Position numbers and translations under genes: made by a program. From Clostridia bacterium (GTDB taxonomy: Bacteria; Bacillota; Clostridia; Christensenellales; Aristaeellaceae): DNA of 64,000 nt. The stretch spans positions 62,001 to 126,000 of the forward strand of contig JAFXVR010000038.1 in the NCBI GenBank assembly GCA_017534885.1. The letters are read 5' to 3'. Below the pieces are notes generated by a model, which saw only the letters and a program-made list of their open reading frames with translations, was not told the origin of the DNA and made no database searches. This document shows positions 1 through 8,026 of the stretch, piece after piece (position 1 is the stretch's first letter; each line of letters starts with the position of its first letter).

Positions 1-485
1 TGGTGCAGCAGGACGTGTATCTGTTCTCCGGCTCTGTGCTGGACAACATCCTCTACGGCAAGCCCGGCGCTTCCCGGGAAGAAGCGATGGAGGCGGCGAA
101 GCTGGCCGGGGCTCACGAATTCATCTGCGCCCTGCCCAAGGGCTATGACACCTATGTGGGCGAGCGCGGCGTGCGGCTCTCCGGCGGACAGAAGCAGCGC
201 ATTTCCATCGCCCGCCTCTTCCTCAAAAACCCGCCCATCCTGATTCTGGATGAAGCCACCTCCGCCCTGGACAACGAATCCGAACGCCTGGTGCAGCAGT
301 CTCTGGACAAGCTGGCCCACGGCCGCACCACCTTCACCATCGCCCACCGCCTGACCACCATCCGCAACGCGGATGTGATCTGGGTGCTGACGGACAAGGG
401 CGTGGAGGAGACCGGCACCCATGCCGAACTCATGGCGAAGGGCGGCATCTACGCAGGCCTGTACCAGATGTACACCGCCGGCTAA
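1..485 (+). CDS. ABC exporter ATP-binding domain, 3' end only
   Basis: The window opens inside this gene, so its N-terminus and membrane domain are missing. The visible 160 residues are the second half of an ABC exporter nucleotide-binding domain: a Q-loop region ([10 protein letters not shown]), a canonical LSGGQKQR signature near residue 60, an intact Walker B ([12 protein letters not shown]) with the catalytic Glu, and the switch His in TIAHRLTTI. This sequence type belongs to fused membrane-ATPase exporters that pump lipids, peptides or drugs. Both signature and Walker B are intact, unlike the degenerate pair at 6182-9860, so it could work as a homodimer or be the competent half of a heterodimer. 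It ends 24 bases before the next gene on the same strand. The substrate cannot be told. Confidence 0.9.
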   Translation, partial: VQQDVYLFSGSVLDNILYGKPGASREEAMEAAKLAGAHEFICALPKGYDTYVGERGVRLSGGQKQRISIARLFLKNPPILILDEATSALDNESERLVQQSLDKLAHGRTTFTIAHRLTTIRNADVIWVLTDKGVEETGTHAELMAKGGIYAGLYQMYTAG

Positions 486-509
486 AGCAGTCAGAAAGGA
501 GTCCTGCCC

Positions 510-1886
510 ATGTTCACCCCCAGCGAATTGATCGCCGCCTGGCCTGTTCCCCTGCCCGATGACATCCTGCGGCTCCGGGAAGCAGGGCGGTATGAGGAGG
601 CCATCGAGGCCATTGACTGCCGCCTGCGCTGCGGCCTGCCGGAGATCATGCAGAAGCGGCTGACCCTCGAGCGCGAGCGCCTGCGCCGTCTGCCCCTCTC
701 CTATCCATACGGATCGGAGGAGGCGCTGAAGAAGGTGCAGGAGATCATGCCGGACGTGACGGAGGAAGAGTTCCGCCGCATGGAGCTGGACGGCAAGCTG
801 GACTACATCTTCTGGCAGGGGGAGAAGCGGTATTTCGTCCGCGCCGCTCTCAGCCTGACCCGCCGGCCTGAATACCTGCGCCGCGCCGATCCCAGTGCCA
901 GCCCCGAGTCCCCCTGGCTGGATCCGATGATCCGCGAGATCCGGGAGAAGGGCCGTCTGGCCCGGCGCATTGAGCTGGAGATGCGCATCCGTCCCGAGGA
1001 GGAGGCCTGGCAGGAGGGCGTCTACCGCGCCTGGCTTCCCTATCCCGTCGAGAGCGATCAGCAGCGCGATGTCCGCCTGCTGGAGGGCAAGCCGACACTG
1101 ATTGCGCCCTCTGATGCCACTGCCCGCACGGCATACTTTGAGGGCCCGCTGGCCAGGGGAGAGGCCTTCGCCCTTCGCTTCAGCTATGTCAACGAGATCC
1201 GCTATGCCGATCCGCTGAACGCGCCGCCTCCCGCTGAGCCGCTGTATCCCAACGCCGCTCCGCCCACGGCGGCCGATCTGCAGGAGGAAACGCACATCCG
1301 CTTCACCCCCCTGCTGCGGGCCATCGCCGCCGAGGCCACCGAAGGCGCGGCCACGCCCCTCGAAAAGGCGAAGGGCATTTATGACTTCATCACCACCCGG
1401 GTGCGCTATTCCTTTGTGCGCGGGTACTTCTGCATCGACAACCACGCGGAATTCTGCGCCTGCAACATGCGCGGCGATTGCGGCCTTCAGGCCCTGCTCT
1501 TCATCGTCCTCTGCCGGATCAGCGGCATCCCGGCCCGCTGGCAGAGCGGCTGTTCCATCAGCGGAGACGGCGTCGGCAGCCACGACTGGGCCCAGTTCTA
1601 CCTGGACGGCTGGGGCTGGCTCTTCGCCGATCCGAGCTTCGGCGGCGGTGCCTTCCGCGCTGGCAATGAGAGCCGCCGGGCCTTCTATTTCGGCAACCTG
1701 GATCCCATGCGCCTGGCCGCCGCCCGCAGCTTCATGGCAGCCTTCGAGCCCGCGTCCGGCTTCCTGCGCCTCGACCCCACCGACAACCAGAGCGGCGAGA
1801 TCGAGCGGATCGGCGCAGCCCTACCCTTCACCGGGCGTGAGGTGGACGACCGGCAGGTGCTGGTGCGCTGGGAGGACGCGGAATGA
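510..1886 (+). CDS. Transglutaminase-like domain protein
   Basis: A 458-residue protein whose C-terminal third is a transglutaminase-like (papain-fold) domain. The expected triad is visible: Cys324 in GDCGLQ, His358 in SHDWAQFYL and Asp374 in ADPSFGG. The N-terminal 250 residues are charged and Arg/Glu-rich, with no signal peptide or membrane segment, so the protein is probably cytoplasmic. Bacterial members usually act as proteases or amidases rather than protein cross-linkers. The ATG at 510 follows AGAAAGGAGT, a good ribosome site. The last codons overlap aroE by 4 bases, so the two are translationally coupled, although no metabolic link is obvious. The fold is well supported; the substrate is unknown. 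Confidence 0.85.
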   Translation: MFTPSELIAAWPVPLPDDILRLREAGRYEEAIEAIDCRLRCGLPEIMQKRLTLERERLRRLPLSYPYGSEEALKKVQEIMPDVTEEEFRRMELDGKLDYIFWQGEKRYFVRAALSLTRRPEYLRRADPSASPESPWLDPMIREIREKGRLARRIELEMRIRPEEEAWQEGVYRAWLPYPVESDQQRDVRLLEGKPTLIAPSDATARTAYFEGPLARGEAFALRFSYVNEIRYADPLNAPPPAEPLYPNAAPPTAADLQEETHIRFTPLLRAIAAEATEGAATPLEKAKGIYDFITTRVRYSFVRGYFCIDNHAEFCACNMRGDCGLQALLFIVLCRISGIPARWQSGCSISGDGVGSHDWAQFYLDGWGWLFADPSFGGGAFRAGNESRRAFYFGNLDPMRLAAARSFMAAFEPASGFLRLDPTDNQSGEIERIGAALPFTGREVDDRQVLVRWEDAE

Positions 1887-2695
1887 AGCGCTATGCGCTG
1901 ATCGGCGAGCATCTCGGCCACTCCTGGTCGCGGGAAATCCACGAGGCTTTCTTCCGGCTGATGGGCATCGAAGCGCGCTATGACCTGACAGAGCTTGCGC
2001 CGGAAACGCTGGAAGACGGGGTCAGACGGCTGCTGGCGGAAGCCGACGGCTTCAACGTGACCATCCCCTACAAGCGCCGGGTGATGCCTTTCCTGAGCGC
2101 GCTGGACGACACCGCCCGGACGCTGGGCGCGGTCAACACGGTGGTGTTGGTTGATGGCAGCGCCACCGGCTTCAACACTGATCTGTACGGCTTCATGGAG
2201 ATGCTGCGCCGCGCCGGCATTGATCCTGCCGGGCAGCCCTGCTTCATTCTCGGCACGGGCGGTGTGTCCGGAGCGGCCAGGGCGGGGCTGCTGGCCATGG
2301 GCGCGTCTTCCGTGATGCTGGTCTCCCGCCATCCCGCAGCCGGCCAGCTGAGCTACGCGGAGCTCCCGGAACGCTTCTCCGGCGTGCTGGTCAACGCTAC
2401 CCCCGCCGGGATGCTGCATTTCCCGGACGCCTGTCCGCTCTCTGATGATGCGCTCCGGCAGATTCTCCCGCGGGCAGCCGCTGTGGCGGATATCGTGGCG
2501 AACCCCCTTGAAACGCCCCTGCTGAAATCCGCCGGAGAAGCCGGTCTGCCCTGCTGCGGGGGGCTCACCATGCTGGTAGCCCAGGCCATGGAGGCCGAAC
2601 GCCTCTGGCAGGGGCTGACCAAACTGCCCGACGGCCTGACCGACGCGGTGCTGCAGGAGGTCATTCAAACGCTTGGCCTGAACACCGGGAGGTGA
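1883..2695 (+). CDS. aroE: Shikimate dehydrogenase
   Basis: AroE reduces 3-dehydroshikimate to shikimate with NADPH, the fourth step of the chorismate pathway, in the cytoplasm. The 270-residue length is normal. Family features are the N-terminal GEHLGHSWS shikimate-binding segment, NVTIPYK with the catalytic Lys64, NTDLYGF with the paired Asp near residue 100, a nucleotide-binding GTGGVSGAA loop near 124-132, and the ATPAGM segment. The C-terminal GLTMLVAQA block is also typical. It overlaps the transglutaminase-like gene by 4 bases and is followed 4 bases later by aroQ, so two consecutive shikimate-pathway steps are co-translated. The remaining pathway genes aroA and aroC lie 24 kb away. 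Confidence 0.95.
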   Translation: MKRYALIGEHLGHSWSREIHEAFFRLMGIEARYDLTELAPETLEDGVRRLLAEADGFNVTIPYKRRVMPFLSALDDTARTLGAVNTVVLVDGSATGFNTDLYGFMEMLRRAGIDPAGQPCFILGTGGVSGAARAGLLAMGASSVMLVSRHPAAGQLSYAELPERFSGVLVNATPAGMLHFPDACPLSDDALRQILPRAAAVADIVANPLETPLLKSAGEAGLPCCGGLTMLVAQAMEAERLWQGLTKLPDGLTDAVLQEVIQTLGLNTGR

Positions 2696-2699
2696 ACGG

Positions 2700-3143
2700 A
2701 TGAAAACCTATCTGATCCTCAACGGCCCCAATATCAACCTGACCGGCCTGCGCGAGCCGGAGGTTTACGGCCGCCAGACCTATGACGACCTGCTGGCGAT
2801 GATCCACGCCGAGGCGGAGCGGCTTGGCGTGGCCGTGCGCTGTGAGCAGTCCAACCACGAGGGCGCGCTGATCGACCTGATCCAGCAGGCCTGGCGGGAC
2901 GGGCTGGACGGCATCGTCTTCAACCCCGGCGGATACACCCACACCTCCGTGGCGCTGCACGACGCGATCGCCTCAGTGCCGCTGCCGGTCATCGAGGTGC
3001 ACATGTCCAACATCCACGCCCGGGAGGGCTATCGGCACGTCTCCCTGACCGCTCCGGCCTGCCGTGGACAGATCATGGGCCTGGGCTTTCAGGGCTACGC
3101 ACTGGCGCTGAGGGCACTGGCGGAAAGCAGCGCATCAGCCTGA
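2700..3143 (+). CDS. aroQ: 3-dehydroquinate dehydratase, type II
   Basis: This enzyme dehydrates 3-dehydroquinate to 3-dehydroshikimate, the substrate of the upstream aroE product. The 147-residue size and sequence match the type II (dodecameric) family: LILNGPNINLTGLREPEVYG at residues 5-24 with catalytic Tyr23, the NPGGYTHTSVALHDAI block, and EVHMSNIHARE with the general-acid His. The ATG at 2700 is preceded by GGGAGGTGAAC. It sits 4 bases after aroE and 20 bases before a deacetylase gene. Identification is firm. Confidence 0.97.
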   Translation: MKTYLILNGPNINLTGLREPEVYGRQTYDDLLAMIHAEAERLGVAVRCEQSNHEGALIDLIQQAWRDGLDGIVFNPGGYTHTSVALHDAIASVPLPVIEVHMSNIHAREGYRHVSLTAPACRGQIMGLGFQGYALALRALAESSASA

Positions 3144-3163
3144 TCACACAAGGAGGTACGAGC

Positions 3164-4000
3164 ATGACGATTCGTTTTCCCGGCGGCCTGCGCAAGGCTG
3201 TCACCCTTTCCTATGACGACGGCGTGGAGCAGGATGTCCGGCTGATGGAGATCCTGAACGCCCACGGACTGAAGGCCACCTTCAACCTGAACAGCGGCTG
3301 CTACGCGCCTCCCGGCCTGGTCTGGCCCAAGGGACAGGTGCACCGCCGCATGACCGAGGAGGCAGTGCGCGCCCTGTACGTCGGTTCCGGCCACGAGGTG
3401 GCGGTGCACACCCTCACCCATCCCGACCTGACCGACCTGCCGCGCTCCGAAATGGTGCGCGAGGTGCTGACCGACCGGCTGAATCTCGAGAAGCTGACCG
3501 GCGGCCTGGTGCGCGGCGCGGCTTACCCCTTCGGCACCTTCTCGGACGCGGTTGTGGACGTGCTGCGGGACTGCGGCATTGTGTACTGCCGGACAGTCAT
3601 CAGCAGCCATGACTTCTCCATCCCCCAGGACTGGCTGCGTCTTCGCCCCACCTGCCACCACGCCGATCCTGAGCTGATGCCCCTGACCGAGCGCTTCCTG
3701 GCCGATCCCGCCGGCTGGACCAGCAGGCTCTTCTATCTCTGGGGTCACGCCTACGAGTTTGAAGGCAGCAACAACTGGGAGGTCATCATCAACTGGGCGG
3801 ACAGGATATCCGGCCGGGACGACATCTGGTACTGCACCAACATCGAGATCTGCGACTATATGGCCGCCGCCCGCAGCCTGATCCCCACCGCGGATGGCCG
3901 CGCCGTGTACAATCCGACCGCCATGACGGTATATGTGCAGCCCGATATGTTCCACGAGGCCGTCGAGGTGCCGTCGGGACAGCTGACCGCGCTGGCCTGA
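3164..4000 (+). CDS. Polysaccharide deacetylase (NodB-type) family protein
   Basis: A 278-residue carbohydrate esterase family 4-like protein, expected to remove N- or O-acetyl groups from a glycan. The NodB metal site is visible: LSYDDGVEQD (motif 1, first Asp pair) near residue 17-26 and HTLTH (motif 2, His-x3-His) near residue 85. RGAAYPFG resembles the motif 3 region. There is no signal peptide, unlike cell-wall deacetylases, so it may act on intracellular acetylated sugars or oligosaccharides taken up by the importers in this window. ATG 3164 follows AAGGAGGTACGAGC. It is the last gene of the aroE-aroQ run; a new promoter follows at 4026. Confidence 0.85.
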   Translation: MTIRFPGGLRKAVTLSYDDGVEQDVRLMEILNAHGLKATFNLNSGCYAPPGLVWPKGQVHRRMTEEAVRALYVGSGHEVAVHTLTHPDLTDLPRSEMVREVLTDRLNLEKLTGGLVRGAAYPFGTFSDAVVDVLRDCGIVYCRTVISSHDFSIPQDWLRLRPTCHHADPELMPLTERFLADPAGWTSRLFYLWGHAYEFEGSNNWEVIINWADRISGRDDIWYCTNIEICDYMAAARSLIPTADGRAVYNPTAMTVYVQPDMFHEAVEVPSGQLTALA

Positions 4001-4025
4001 GCCCTCTGATGGCGCGCAGCCGATA

Positions 4026-4053
4026 TTGACTTTTTCCAATATCATGGTAGAAT
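4026..4053 (+). promoter_or_regulatory. Sigma-A type promoter for the flavoprotein gene
   Basis: TTGACT at 4026-4031 and TAGAAT at 4048-4053 are separated by 16 bases, close to the housekeeping consensus, and lie about 90 bases before the start of the exported FMN-domain protein. Confidence 0.65.
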
Positions 4054-4142
4054 ATCCACAGAAAACATATTTCTGCGGGGCTTTGTCCGGAATCATCCGG
4101 CGCGAGATGCCGGCTATGATATCAAGCAAAGGAGGTTCTACC

Positions 4143-5792
4143 ATGAAGAAAACCCTGGCTATCCTGCTCTGCGCCGCGATGCTGCTGACCAGCGCCATCG
4201 TCTGGGCAGATGACGGCGAGTTTCACGGCGAGGCGGACGGCTTCGGCGGAATCATCGCCGCGGATGTGACTCTGACGGAGGGCAAAATCACCGCCCTCAC
4301 GCTGACCGGCGACAAGGAAACGCCCACCATCGGCGGTCTGGCCATCGAAGCCCTTCAGCAGGCCATTCTGGAAGCAGGCACCATCGACGGCATTGATGTC
4401 GTCACCGGTGCCACCTGGACCAGCAAGGGCGTCTTCAACGCGATCAAAAACGCCCTGGGTCTGGATGAAGCCGCCGAGCCCGCGGCGGAGGACGCAGCGC
4501 CGATCAGCGCTTCCGGCCTGAAGCACGGGCTGGGCATTGTGGTCACTCCCCGTCTCGGCCCCGGCAGCGACGATCAGGAAGTGCCCGTGTACTCGTTCAA
4601 TGTGGTGATCGCCTATGTGGTTTCCGATGCCGAAGGACGCATTGTCGACGCGGAAACCGACATTCTGGAAATCATTACGCCCAACCATGACGGCGCTGAG
4701 GACAATGCCCTGGCGGGCTGGCCCGGCGCTTCCTATAATGAGGACAGCGACGGCGATGGCAAGGTGGACGGCGTAATGGAACAGACGCCCGAAAACTTTA
4801 CCGCCGGCCTGCCCGCATGGAAGACCAAGCGCATGCTGGGCAGCGCCTACAAGATGAACAGCGGCACCTGGGAGCAGGAGATGGACATCTTCGAGGCTTT
4901 CTTCCGGGGCAAAACCGCAGAGGAGCTGCAGGGCTTCTTCGCCCGCGCCTGCTCTGACCGCAACGGCCGTCCGGTGCGCGAGAATTCCAGCAATGAAGAC
5001 GACCTGGCCAAGTGGAACGCCCTGTCCGACGAAGACAAGGCCGGCGTGGACGCCCTGACCGGTGCGACCATGTCGCTCTCCGACGCGCATGGCGACATCC
5101 TCGGGGCCGTCATCAAGGCGCTGGACAGCCAGAAGCCCATCGCCGCCGAAGAAATCGCCAGCATCGGCCTGGGTGTGGTGGTCACTCCCCGTCTCGGCCC
5201 CGGCAGCGATGACCAGGAAGTTCCCGTGTATTCCTTCAACGTCGTCGTGTCCGGCGTGCTGCTGGATGAAGCGAGTGCGATCGCAGCAGCCAGGGAGGAC
5301 ATTCTCGAAGTCATCACGCCAAACCATGACGGTGCGAACGACAACGCCTTCATCGGCTGGCCCGGCCAAAGCTACAACACCGATGACGACGGCGACGGCA
5401 AGGTGGACGGCATAGCCGAGCAGACCAGCGACAGCTTCGTGGCCATGCTCACGGCTTTCCGCACCAAGCGCGGCCTGGACAGCCTCTATAAGATGAACAG
5501 CGGCACCTGGGCGCAGGAGATGGACATCTTCGAGACCTTCTTCGCAGGCAAGACCATCGATGAGCTCCTCGCCTTCTACGCGAAGAACTGTTCCGACCGC
5601 AACGGCCGTGTGATCTTCGCGAGCAACACCAATGAAGCGGATCTGGCCAAGTGGAACGCCCTGTCTGACGAGGACAAGGCCGTGGTGGATGCCCTGACCG
5701 GCGCGACCATGTCGCTCTCCGACGCGCATGGCGATCTGCTGGGCGCTCTGGAAGCCGCCGTGAACGCCGCCAAACCCGTGGGCGGCCGGTGA
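4143..5792 (+). CDS. Exported multi-FMN-binding protein with internal duplication
   Basis: The start is ATG 4143, after AAAGGAGGTTCTACC; an upstream in-frame ATG would extend it but would bury the signal peptide. The 549-residue protein begins with a Sec signal (hydrophobic run 5-22). Residues 25-107 form an FMN-binding domain like those of RnfG/NqrC and urocanate reductase, ending in DVVTGAT (Thr91). Two further units of about 213 residues follow (from 129 and 342), each with a DxDGDGKVDG EF-hand/dockerin-like calcium loop and each ending in DALTGATMS (Thr309 and Thr522). The motif D-x-x-[ST]-G-A-T is the known ApbE site for covalent FMN on Thr, so up to three flavins can be predicted. It is monocistronic with its own promoter. 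An extracytoplasmic electron-transfer role is inferred; no apbE is in the window. Confidence 0.8.
   Translation: MKKTLAILLCAAMLLTSAIVWADDGEFHGEADGFGGIIAADVTLTEGKITALTLTGDKETPTIGGLAIEALQQAILEAGTIDGIDVVTGATWTSKGVFNAIKNALGLDEAAEPAAEDAAPISASGLKHGLGIVVTPRLGPGSDDQEVPVYSFNVVIAYVVSDAEGRIVDAETDILEIITPNHDGAEDNALAGWPGASYNEDSDGDGKVDGVMEQTPENFTAGLPAWKTKRMLGSAYKMNSGTWEQEMDIFEAFFRGKTAEELQGFFARACSDRNGRPVRENSSNEDDLAKWNALSDEDKAGVDALTGATMSLSDAHGDILGAVIKALDSQKPIAAEEIASIGLGVVVTPRLGPGSDDQEVPVYSFNVVVSGVLLDEASAIAAAREDILEVITPNHDGANDNAFIGWPGQSYNTDDDGDGKVDGIAEQTSDSFVAMLTAFRTKRGLDSLYKMNSGTWAQEMDIFETFFAGKTIDELLAFYAKNCSDRNGRVIFASNTNEADLAKWNALSDEDKAVVDALTGATMSLSDAHGDLLGALEAAVNAAKPVGGR
4527..5770 (+). repeat. Tandem in-frame 639-base duplication inside the flavoprotein gene
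   Basis: Two copies begin at about 4527 and 5166, offset by exactly 639 bases (213 codons). Protein blocks shared almost verbatim include TPRLGPGSDDQEVPVYSFNV, DGDGKVDG, YKMNSGTW.QEMDIFE and LAKWNALSDEDKA.VDALTGATMSLSDAHGD. Nucleotide identity is also high in the first 50 bases of each copy, which points to a fairly recent duplication. Confidence 0.85.
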
Positions 5793-5906
5793 CACCGCCG
5801 CATTTGCACCCATGACGCCCCGTTTCCCGCAGGAAGGTCAGTCTCTCCGTTAAACAGGCAGGTACAGCGGTACAGCGGAGGCCGGAGGCTAGAAGCATAT
5901 TTGCTA

Positions 5907-5935
5907 TTGACAAACGCTTTTCGATCATGTATATT
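5907..5935 (+). promoter_or_regulatory. Consensus sigma-A promoter of the leader/exporter operon
   Basis: TTGACA at 5907-5912 and TATATT at 5930-5935 have an optimal 17-base spacer. The promoter lies about 48 bases before the leader ORF and drives the attenuator region and then the ABC exporter pair. Confidence 0.8.
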
Positions 5936-5982
5936 CTCTCCCGGTGAAGCTGATCACCAAATGAACGAAAGGAGGTGTGGAC

Positions 5983-6075
5983 ATGAAGATCATCCGTAAA
6001 GCCCTGGCAATGATTGGGGCGTACTATGCCCATCTGACAGTCCGCTCTCCTTTTGCGCGCTCAGCCTGCCGCTGA
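5983..6075 (+). CDS. Putative 30-residue regulatory leader peptide
   Basis: A short frame starting at ATG 5983 directly after AAAGGAGGTGTGGAC, one of the strongest ribosome sites in the window, and ending in TGA at 6073-6075. The peptide is basic (MKIIRKALAMIG at the N-terminus, then YYAHLTVRSPFARSACR). It lies between a consensus promoter and an intrinsic terminator at 6101-6129, with the ABC exporter starting 106 bases downstream. That layout is typical of translation-controlled attenuation of antibiotic-resistance and drug-efflux genes, such as the bmrB leader before bmrCD in Bacillus subtilis. The peptide itself probably has no other function. This is inference from position, ribosome site and RNA pairing; no homologue was checked. 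Confidence 0.65.
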   Translation: MKIIRKALAMIGAYYAHLTVRSPFARSACR

Positions 6076-6100
6076 CCAAAGCGCATAACGGAGCTTTCAG

Positions 6101-6129
6101 CCGGTCTGTCAGGAGACAGGCCGGTTTTT
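6101..6129 (+). terminator. Intrinsic terminator acting as attenuator before the ABC exporter
   Basis: CCGGTCTGTC (6101-6110) pairs with GACAGGCCGG (6115-6124) around an AGGA loop, with a single G-U wobble, followed by TTTTT at 6125-6129. The 5' arm can alternatively pair through CTGTCAG (6106-6112) with CTGACAG at 6034-6040 inside the leader ORF, a perfect 7-base match that would break the terminator. A second small hairpin, GCTG/AAAGC (6071-6082) with GCTTT/CAGC (6093-6101), covers the leader stop codon. Confidence 0.75.
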
Positions 6130-6181
6130 GTGTGGCCTGCCCCATCTCACCCGCATATCACGATTCAGAGAGGAAACCATC

Positions 6182-8026
6182 ATGGAACGCAAAGCTTCCG
6201 GCGGCCGCCTGCTGCTGCGGCTGCTCCGGGGACATGGCCCGCAGCTCACCGGCGCGCTGCTCTGCACCGTCGGCATGACCATCATCACTTACCTGACGCC
6301 GCTGCTGATCTCCGAGGTGGTGGACTGTGTGCTGGACGGCAAGCCCTCCGCCCTGCCTGAATGGGTTCTGACGCCCCTGCGCGCCCTGTCCGTCAACCGC
6401 GACTGGCTGCGAAATCGCATGTGGGTGCTGGCCATCGCCCTCGTCCTGCTCAGCCTGGTCAACGGTGTGTTCACCTATTTCAAGGGCCGGCTCAACGCCC
6501 AGGCCAGCGAGCGCATCGCCCAGAAAATGCGCGACCGGGTTTTCGCCCACCTGCAGTCCCTGCCCTTCGCCTATCACGTGCAGGCCCAGACCGGCGACCT
6601 GATTCAGCGCTGCACCTCCGATGTGGAGACCGTGCGCCGTTTCCTGGCCGTGCAGATCATGGAGATCGTCAGCGCCCTGCTGATGATTGTCATCGCCTTA
6701 GCGGTGCTGCTGCAGCGCAGCGTCCCCCTGACCCTGTACAGCATTGTGCTGGTGCCGGCGCTCTTCGTGTTCGCGGGCTGGTTTTTCACCCGGGTGCACA
6801 AGAGCTTCCAGGCCGCGGATGAGGCTGAGGGCAGCATGAGCGCCGTGCTGCAGGAGAATCTCTCCGGCGTGCGGGTGGTGCGGGCTTTCGGCCAGCAGCA
6901 GCGCGAGGTGGAAAAGTTTGACCGCGTCAACAAGGACTTCCGCGACAAGTGCAAGGTGGTCAACGATCTGCTGGCCGTCTACTGGAGCGGCGGCGACGCG
7001 ATCTCCATCTTCCAGCAGCTCATCACCCTCGGGGTCTGCGTGGTCGCGGCGGTGAAGGGCGAGATCAGCACCGGCACGCTGATCCTCTTCACCAGCTATG
7101 TGGCGCAGCTCCTCTGGCCGGTGCGCCAGCTGGGCCGCACCCTGTCCGATTCCGGCAAGAGCATGGTGGCCATCGAGCGCATTCAGGCCATCCTGGACGC
7201 CGAGCCCGAACCCGAGGAGCCTAATGCCCTTCAGCCGCCCCTGAACGGGGATATCGTCTTCGATCATGTGTCCTTCGCCTATCCCGACGACCATGTGCCG
7301 GTGCTCACGGATGTCAGCTTCACCATCAAAGCCGGCTCCACTGCCGCCATTCTCGGCGGCACCGGCAGCGGCAAAAGCACCCTACTCTACCTGCTGCAGC
7401 GCCTTTATGAGCCCACTGGCGGCAAAATCACCATCGGCGGAACGGACATCACGAAGATCGACCGGCGCTACCTGCGCGCCCATGTGGGCCTGATCCTCCA
7501 AGAGCCCTTCCTCTATTCCAAGACCATCGAGGAGAACGTGGGCATCGCCCGGGAGCACACCAGCCATGCCGAGGCCGAGCGCGCCGCGGAGATCGCCTCC
7601 GCCGCCAGCTTCATCCGCCAGGCCGACAAGGGCTGGGAGACGGTGGTAGGCGAGCGCGGCGTCACCCTGTCCGGCGGGCAGAAGCAGCGCCTGGCCATCG
7701 CCCGCACCCTGCTGAAGGACAACAGCATTCTCGTCTTTGACGATTCTCTTTCCGCAGTGGACACCGAGACCGACGCCCAGATCCGCGCCGCCCTGAACCG
7801 TGAGGAAAGGGGCGTCACCACCCTGATCATCAGCCACCGCATCACCACCCTGAGTCAGGCGGATCAGATCATCGTGCTGGAGGACGGCCAGGTAGCCGCC
7901 ACCGGTACCCACGAGGAGCTCTGCCATCAGCCCGGCCTGTACCAGCGCATCAACAGTATTCAAAACACTCTGGAGGAGGAGCTGGCCGCCACCGGAAAGG
8001 AGGAAACGCCTCATGCAAGCCATTGA
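6182..8026 (+). CDS. Heterodimeric ABC multidrug exporter, subunit 1 (BmrC-like)
   Basis: Start ATG 6182 follows AGAGGAAACCATC; the open frame extends further upstream but runs through the attenuator. The 614-residue protein has an N-terminal six-helix exporter domain (about 20-325) and a C-terminal ATPase. Walker A is GGTGSGKST, the signature is canonical (LSGGQKQR), but Walker B reads ILVFDDSLSAVD, with Asp in place of the catalytic Glu. That is the mark of the non-catalytic half of an asymmetric exporter such as BmrC/BmrD or TM287/288. It overlaps its partner by 14 bases. Expression is probably set by the leader-peptide attenuator upstream. The substrates are likely drugs or other amphipathic compounds, inferred from family and regulation. 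Confidence 0.9.
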   Translation: MERKASGGRLLLRLLRGHGPQLTGALLCTVGMTIITYLTPLLISEVVDCVLDGKPSALPEWVLTPLRALSVNRDWLRNRMWVLAIALVLLSLVNGVFTYFKGRLNAQASERIAQKMRDRVFAHLQSLPFAYHVQAQTGDLIQRCTSDVETVRRFLAVQIMEIVSALLMIVIALAVLLQRSVPLTLYSIVLVPALFVFAGWFFTRVHKSFQAADEAEGSMSAVLQENLSGVRVVRAFGQQQREVEKFDRVNKDFRDKCKVVNDLLAVYWSGGDAISIFQQLITLGVCVVAAVKGEISTGTLILFTSYVAQLLWPVRQLGRTLSDSGKSMVAIERIQAILDAEPEPEEPNALQPPLNGDIVFDHVSFAYPDDHVPVLTDVSFTIKAGSTAAILGGTGSGKSTLLYLLQRLYEPTGGKITIGGTDITKIDRRYLRAHVGLILQEPFLYSKTIEENVGIAREHTSHAEAERAAEIASAASFIRQADKGWETVVGERGVTLSGGQKQRLAIARTLLKDNSILVFDDSLSAVDTETDAQIRAALNREERGVTTLIISHRITTLSQADQIIVLEDGQVAATGTHEELCHQPGLYQRINSIQNTLEEELAATGKEETPHASH

